Origin: Hyphomicrobium sp.
GTDB lineage: Bacteria; Pseudomonadota; Alphaproteobacteria; Rhizobiales; Hyphomicrobiaceae
NCBI GenBank assembly: GCA_030609245.1
Contig: JAUWCP010000092.1
Coordinates: 1 to 8,789, forward strand
Length of the DNA: 8,789 bases
Reading direction: 5' to 3'
Shown: positions 5,404 to 8,789 of the stretch, one piece after another
Position numbering within the stretch: position 1 is the first letter of the stretch
Layout of the letters: each line of letters opens with the position of its first letter
Notes under the pieces: model-generated
Told to the model about the DNA's origin: nothing
The model's database searches: none
What the model saw: only the letters and a program-made list of their open reading frames with translations
Made by a program: the position numbers and the translations under genes

Positions 5404-6804
5404 TTGGATATTTCCGCGCCTGCGCAAAATGCTGAGCCCGTGAGGCGGGCGCCGCTGCGTGCACGCATCGCGTGGATGGGGTTCGACTGGGCCGTGCAGC
5501 CCTACTACACGCTGATCCTGACATTTTTGTTCGCGCCTTACTTTGCAAACACGGTCGTAGGCGACGGCGCGCGCGGGCAAGTGATGTGGGGTTATGCAGC
5601 CGCGATCGCAGGTCTGTTGATTGCTGCGGGCAGCCCCTTCCTCGGCGCTTTCGCGGACGGACGGGGGCAACGCAAGCCGTGGATCGCGCTGCTCTCCGTG
5701 ATCCTGGCCGCCGCGATGGCAACGTTGTGGTTCGCAACCCCGGACGCACCCACGCAAACGATCTACTTTGTGCTCTTTGCATTCGTGTGCGCGACAGCGG
5801 CTGCCGAGTACACTGCCGTGTTCACCAACGCAATCATGCCGGGATTGGTGCCACAGAACGAACTCGGCCGGCTATCGGGTCGGGGCTGGGCCTGCGGCTA
5901 CTTCGGTGGATTGGTGAGCCTTGCACTCATCGCGGGGTTGATCGTGCCAAGCCCGGATACGGGAAAGACGCTGCTGGGGCTCGACCCTGTCATGACGCTC
6001 AATGCGGGCGGGCGTGAAGGCGATCGTCTGGTCGGGCCATTGTCAGCGATCTGGTATCTCGTTTTCATGATTCCATTCTTTCTATTCGTGCCCGACATCA
6101 AGCAGGCGAGACCGCACGACGGCCGGTCTGCAACGGCGGAGCTTTGGGACACGATCCGCTCGCTGCCAGGCCATCGCGACATGCTTCTCTTCCTTGTCGC
6201 GCGCATGATCTACACAGACGGCCTGACGGCCATCTTCGTGTTCGGCGGCATCTATGGTGCGGCGGTTTTCGGCTGGGGCCCGCTATCGCTCGGCATCTTT
6301 GGCATCGTGTTGACGCTTGTTGGCGCATTCGGCGCGCTCATCGGCGGCACGCTCGATGACCGGTTTAGTTCCAAGGCTGTCATTCTTGGAGCGTTATTCT
6401 TGCTGCTCATGGGCGCGATCGGGATCTTGTCGGTCGACCCCACGCACGTATTCTATGTCGTCGAGGTCGCGCCGAAGGCAGCCGGATCTTCCCCCTTCTC
6501 CTCCATAGGCGAGCAAGTGTTCTTAGGATTTGCTATCCTCGTCGGCTTGGTGGCGGCGCCCGTGCAAGCCTCCAGCCGCTCGCTGCTGGCGCGGCTTGCC
6601 CCCCCGGAAAAGATCACGCAGTTCTTTGGCCTCTTCGCCTTTTCCGGCAAGGTCACGGCGTTCCTTGCTCCTTTCCTGATCGCGACCGTGACAGAAGTGA
6701 CGAATAGCCAGCGACTCGGCATTTCGGCAATCGCGCTGTTCCTCGTCACCGGATTTATCCTGATGCTCCCTGTTCGCTCACCCAAGAGAAGTCATACACT
6801 CTGA
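5404..6804 (+). CDS. MFS transporter, UMF1/Atg22-like family
   Basis: The protein has 466 residues with about 12 hydrophobic segments. The N-terminal signature RIAWMGFDWAVQPYYTLILT (21-40) with DWA is typical of the UMF1/Atg22-like branch of the major facilitator superfamily. MFS motif A appears between helices 2 and 3 as GAFADGRGQRKPW (81-93), and a copy, GGTLDDRFSSK, occurs in the second half near residue 314, reflecting the internal duplication. It is an inner-membrane secondary transporter with unknown substrate. An in-frame TAG lies at 5365. The only upstream start candidates are TTG at 5404, with AGGG at 5392-5395, and GTG at 5440; TTG is preferred because homologues carry a short leader of about 20 residues. 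Its end is 17 bp from a convergent gene, without a clear terminator. Confidence 0.9.
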   Translation: MDISAPAQNAEPVRRAPLRARIAWMGFDWAVQPYYTLILTFLFAPYFANTVVGDGARGQVMWGYAAAIAGLLIAAGSPFLGAFADGRGQRKPWIALLSVILAAAMATLWFATPDAPTQTIYFVLFAFVCATAAAEYTAVFTNAIMPGLVPQNELGRLSGRGWACGYFGGLVSLALIAGLIVPSPDTGKTLLGLDPVMTLNAGGREGDRLVGPLSAIWYLVFMIPFFLFVPDIKQARPHDGRSATAELWDTIRSLPGHRDMLLFLVARMIYTDGLTAIFVFGGIYGAAVFGWGPLSLGIFGIVLTLVGAFGALIGGTLDDRFSSKAVILGALFLLLMGAIGILSVDPTHVFYVVEVAPKAAGSSPFSSIGEQVFLGFAILVGLVAAPVQASSRSLLARLAPPEKITQFFGLFAFSGKVTAFLAPFLIATVTEVTNSQRLGISAIALFLVTGFILMLPVRSPKRSHTL

Positions 6805-6821
6805 AGCAGAACGGCCGGGAT

Positions 6822-7119
6822 TCATGGTGCCGCACGGTCGCCATTTGGCTGGTCGAGCAACACTAAGGCGGGTTCGCGGTCTGACGCCGGCCCGTGGCGG
6901 TAGACATGGAGCTTGTCGTCGCCATCCCGGTGGATCGTGTAGACGAGGTCGCCGCGAATGCCGTTCTCGGCTCGCCTGACGGCAACGCGGTGGCGCATGA
7001 TGAGTGCCATAAGGCCCAGAACAAAAGCTGGCGGCACGATCAGCCAAAGAGCCTTCGTCGGGTCCGATAGGGATTGGTAGGTGTCAAAAAAAATCCTGCC
7101 AGAAATTGTAATCGTCCAT
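6822..7119 (-). pseudogene. Small single-helix membrane protein gene, frameshifted in a T8 run
   Basis: Starting at ATG 7119 the minus strand reads MDDYNFWQDFF and then meets TGA directly after a run of eight T (A8 at 7086-7093 on the plus strand). Removing one T restores a continuous 98-residue protein, continuing DTYQSLSDPTKALWLIVPPA and FVLGLMALIMRHRVAVRR to PNGDRAAP. It has one transmembrane helix near residues 23-40, then a basic stop-transfer segment and a soluble tail with LVYTIHRDG and HVYRHGPASDREPALVLL. DFFDTYxSLxDxxKALW N termini are familiar to me from hypothetical rhizobial proteins, which supports the restored frame. Without a frameshift the downstream frame can only start at TTG 7157 with an unconvincing N terminus. 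It may be a true mutation, a sequencing error, or slippage-controlled expression. Function is unknown. It is divergent from the XRE regulator. Confidence 0.65.
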
Positions 7120-7160
7120 CCTGCCGTACTCAAACCAGTCCAGTCTCCAATGACCAAATC

Positions 7161-7198
7161 ATAATATCCTAAACTGGGATAATCCGAAAGTAGGATTA
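7161..7198. promoter_or_regulatory. Candidate operator: two overlapping inverted repeats between divergent genes
   Basis: TATCC-N7-GGATA (7165-7181) and TAATCC-N7-GGATTA (7180-7198) are both perfect inverted repeats with the same 7-bp spacer. They are arranged head to tail, with centres 16 bp apart. Together they give four ATCC half-sites in alternating orientation. GATAAT (7178-7183) on the plus strand and TATTAT (7166-7161) on the minus strand resemble -10 elements and lie in or at the edge of the repeats. A protein bound here could therefore block both divergent genes. The adjacent XRE regulator is the natural candidate, by inference from position. Confidence 0.6.
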
Positions 7199-7230
7199 GT
7201 CAAAAAGCTCCGAAAATATGGTTGGAGCCT

Positions 7231-7476
7231 ATGACCGAATCCGTTCACTCGGCGTCCTATTCAAAGTTTATTGCCGTTCTGGTTGCGGCACGGCGTGGAG
7301 CTGGATTCACCCAGCAGGAGATTGCCGGACGGTTGGGCAAGCCGCAGTCATATGTTGCAAAAATCGAAGGAGGAGAGAGACGGTTGGATGTGGTGGAATT
7401 TATCGCCCTAGCCAAAGCGATTAACGTCAATCCCAAAACGCTTTTCGCAAGCGTGGTGCAGGCTACGCAGGATTAG
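7231..7476 (+). CDS. Small XRE/Cro-type HTH transcriptional regulator
   Basis: The protein has 81 residues and is a single Cro/C1-type helix-turn-helix domain. Scaffold helix: TQQEIAGRL (27-35). Recognition helix: PQSYVAKIEGGER (38-50), including the family's SxVAKIExGER pattern. C-terminal helices: VVEFIALAKAI and PKTLFASVV, which commonly form the dimer interface. It has no extra sensor, toxin or peptidase domain. ATG 7231 is chosen; TTG at 7222 is in frame, but GGAG at 7224-7227 lies just before 7231. It is a cytoplasmic DNA-binding protein and probably represses itself and the divergent membrane-protein gene through the inverted repeats at 7165-7198. Its size is like restriction-modification controller proteins, but no such system is present. 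Confidence 0.9.
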   Translation: MTESVHSASYSKFIAVLVAARRGAGFTQQEIAGRLGKPQSYVAKIEGGERRLDVVEFIALAKAINVNPKTLFASVVQATQD

Positions 7477-7570
7477 CACCTGCTGGAAGTCAACAAGTGG
7501 GATTTTGGCTAGTAGGCAGTCAGTAAGGCGGCCTTATTTCCACGGACGACGGCCGCGGGCTCCACGCAAG

Positions 7571-7597
7571 TGTCCGCTTTACCCCCAAGAGCAGACA
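7571..7597. repeat. Palindromic repeat, TGTCCGCT type, copy 1 (degenerate)
   Basis: TGTCCGCT (7571-7578) and AGCAGACA (7590-7597) are inverted copies with one mismatch, separated by 11 bp. It lies 18 bp before a second, perfect copy. ATGTCCGC/GCGGACAT palindromes are a frequent intergenic repeat in Bradyrhizobium-like genomes and are often mis-annotated as tiny proteins; this is from memory. Confidence 0.6.
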
Positions 7598-7615
7598 TTC
7601 TCCGAGGCGCGGTCG

Positions 7616-7643
7616 ATGTCCGCTAAGTGCCACAAGCGGACAT
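7616..7643. repeat. Palindromic repeat, ATGTCCGCT type, copy 2 (perfect arms)
   Basis: ATGTCCGCT (7616-7624) and AGCGGACAT (7635-7643) are exact inverted copies around a 10-nt spacer. It lies upstream of the five-helix membrane-protein gene. Translated on the plus strand it yields MSAKCHKRTYSP, a peptide I recognise as a recurrent translation artefact of this repeat family, so no gene is called on it. Confidence 0.7.
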
Positions 7644-7678
7644 ACAGCCCGGCGCGCGGCAGAGAGGGCAAGGGTGCC

Positions 7679-8251
7679 ATGACGCAGGACGACCATGCGA
7701 TAAGCAAAGCAGAGGCAAAGGTCTTTGTCATATCGGCGATCGCGTTATCGGCCACCGTGTCCAACGCAGCATTCTGGTACGGCGTCTTTGGGACAATCTT
7801 TTTCACGCATCTTTTGTACGTTTGGGTTGCCGCCACCGCGGCATTGCTGGCGAGCATGTTTCTCCCACAGATGGAGATGCCGCTGGCAAAGATGCCCTGG
7901 CGGGGACGCTTCCTTCTAGCGTTGCCGACAGTTTGGCTTGTGCTATCAGCCTTTATCGATATCGAAACGTACAGGCCCGACAGTCCCGGCACATGGGTGC
8001 TCTGGGTGGTAACTCTTGCAAGCGCTTTTCTGACACTCCCGTACTTGCTCTACGTCATCATCGCCGCGGTCGTGCCTGACATCGATCGATTGACGCACAC
8101 AAAGCTACGTGTCGCGCTTCTCGGCATTCTTCTGGTCATGGCAACTGCTGGTTTCGTGATAGGAAAGAACCACCTTCTTTTTCTAACCTGCGAGAACTTC
8201 AAGGTCGGAGGGCACGACATACCGCAGAACTGTCGCAAAGCTGGCGCGTGA
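7679..8251 (+). CDS. Five-helix inner-membrane protein of unknown function
   Basis: The protein has 190 residues. Hydrophobic segments lie at about 15-35, 41-62, 77-95, 105-133 and 143-162. A polar tail follows, with two cysteines (C171 in LTCENFKVGG, C185 in PQNCRKAGA) that could form a disulfide on the outer face. The frame is open upstream to 7505, but ATG 7679 is chosen: AAGGG at 7670-7674 sits 4 nt before it, a normal ribosome-binding distance, and the upstream extension is translated palindromic repeat. Residues 1-13 are charged and lack a signal peptide. No family with a known function is recognised. It is the first gene after the repeat pair and is probably transcribed alone. Confidence 0.8.
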   Translation: MTQDDHAISKAEAKVFVISAIALSATVSNAAFWYGVFGTIFFTHLLYVWVAATAALLASMFLPQMEMPLAKMPWRGRFLLALPTVWLVLSAFIDIETYRPDSPGTWVLWVVTLASAFLTLPYLLYVIIAAVVPDIDRLTHTKLRVALLGILLVMATAGFVIGKNHLLFLTCENFKVGGHDIPQNCRKAGA

Positions 8252-8437
8252 TTTTCATGTATGACTAATGGCTGCCAAGCGCCGCCGTGATGATCTCGGC
8301 CATTCTGAATTTGGCGTACTCGGGGCGATCGCGCATTGGACTTTCTTGGATGTTTCGACTAGCACTGGGGTTGGCTCCGACGTGCGCCCGATCGCGCCGT
8401 CAGCCCGTCGATTCAGACGCTGGTCCGGAGTTGCGAA

Positions 8438-8674
8438 ATGTCAAAAGTCGAGAAAATGTTGGCCGAGCTAAAACAGAAGCGCGACGAGCTTGAGGTTCAG
8501 GCTCGCCTCGGATCCATGGAGGCTAAGCAGCAGTGGGAGGCGTTGGAGAAACAGTGGAACGATTTTGCTGCCAAGGCTGAAGTCGAAAAGACTGCTGAGG
8601 ATGTGAGTAGTGCTCTCGACATACTTGGCGGCGAGCTCAAGAAGGGCTACGAGCGCTTAAAAAACGCGCTCTAG
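8438..8674 (+). CDS. Small charged helical protein of unknown function
   Basis: The protein has 78 residues. It is highly charged and almost wholly helical by composition: VEKMLAELKQKRDELEVQAR, then EAKQQWEALEKQWNDFAAKA, then ALDILGGELKKGYERLKNAL. There is no signal peptide, helix-turn-helix or cysteine. Heptad-like spacing of Leu/Val/Trp suggests a short coiled coil or helical hairpin. Similar small hypothetical proteins occur in other alphaproteobacteria, from memory. ATG 8438 is supported by GGAG at 8427-8430 with 7-nt spacing. It is 186 bp behind the five-helix membrane protein. That spacer has no other convincing gene, and co-transcription is uncertain. Confidence 0.78.
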   Translation: MSKVEKMLAELKQKRDELEVQARLGSMEAKQQWEALEKQWNDFAAKAEVEKTAEDVSSALDILGGELKKGYERLKNAL

Positions 8675-8789
8675 TCCATAGTCGATGGTCACCGGTTGGG
8701 CCCGGTCGAGACGGATGCGTCGGGCACTCCAATGCTGCATAAAGCTAAGCGGGCGCCAACCGAATAGCAGCCCTTGAGACGCACATCGC
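8657..8789 (-). CDS. Possible 3' end of a minus-strand gene, partial at right edge
   Basis: A minus-strand frame is open from the right edge to TAA at 8657-8659, giving 44 residues. The last part reads QHWSARRIRLDRAQPVTIDY with GC-rich third positions (GCC CGA CGC ATC CGT CTC GAC), while the first part is less biased. If real, it overlaps the end of the plus-strand helical protein gene by 18 bp, tail to tail. No family is recognised, and the frame could be open by chance at this length. Confidence 0.25.
   Translation of the reverse strand, partial: RCASQGLLFGWRPLSFMQHWSARRIRLDRAQPVTIDYGLERVF

Noticed and set aside
5362..5782. Long minus-strand frames (about 130 residues each) opposite the start of the MFS transporter.
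   Set aside because: They are Arg/Pro-rich shadow translations of the opposite strand of a clearly coding gene, without family features.
7231..7476. XRE protein as the controller protein of a restriction-modification system, or as an antitoxin.
   Set aside because: Size and tandem operator would fit, but no methyltransferase, endonuclease or toxin gene is adjacent.
7505..7678. N-terminal extension of the five-helix membrane protein.
   Set aside because: It consists of translated palindromic repeats and has no good start. ATG 7679 has an AAGGG ribosome binding site.
8651..8671. GAGCGC/GCGCTC hairpin at the end of the helical-protein gene as a terminator.
   Set aside because: The loop, not the 3' flank, holds the A run. 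There is no T-tract after the stem, and it lies inside codons.
1..8789. CRISPR array, insertion sequence, phage genes or riboswitch.
   Set aside because: No regularly spaced repeats, transposase, integrase, capsid genes or recognisable riboswitch core were seen on either strand.

Overview
The window looks like chromosomal DNA of an alphaproteobacterium of the Hyphomicrobiales (Rhizobiales), most likely near the Bradyrhizobium/Nitrobacteraceae or Xanthobacteraceae. This is inferred, not searched. The reasons are the GC-rich third codon positions, the thioredoxin/CnoX - Lon-N-domain - Trm112 gene order, a free-standing ProX-type Ala-tRNA(Pro) editing protein, and two intergenic palindrome types (TAGAGC...GCTCTA and ATGTCCGCT...AGCGGACAT) that I associate with this order.

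Left part (1-2921, all minus strand): the 5' end of a membrane-anchored protein runs off the left edge. To its right lies a compact protein-homeostasis operon, transcribed leftwards: a thioredoxin-TPR protein of the YbbN/CnoX type, a stand-alone Lon substrate-binding-domain protein and a Trm112-like small protein, with gaps of 32 and 18 bp. Upstream of it, with its own 195-bp spacer, is the tRNA-editing deacylase ProX.

Middle (2922-5403): a small exported six-cysteine protein (DUF4189-like) and tRNA-Gly(GCC) lie on the plus strand. An orphan ParA/MinD-type ATPase on the minus strand ends 40 bp from the tRNA. The roughly 730 bp between parA and the transporter hold no convincing intact gene. 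They contain two coding-like minus-strand remnants and a strong 62-bp palindromic repeat.

Right part (5404-8789): a 12-helix MFS transporter of the UMF1/Atg22-like group is followed by a convergent small membrane-protein gene. That gene appears broken by one extra T in a run of eight. It shares a short upstream region with a divergent 81-residue XRE-type regulator, and this region holds two overlapping inverted repeats that look like an operator. Then come a pair of ATGTCCGCT-type palindromes, a five-helix membrane protein of unknown function, a 78-residue charged helical protein, and a possible gene tail entering from the right edge.

No phage, CRISPR, insertion sequence or obvious defence system is visible. 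The most interesting items are the homopolymer frameshift and the four-half-site operator next to it, which together make a small repressor/membrane-protein switch.
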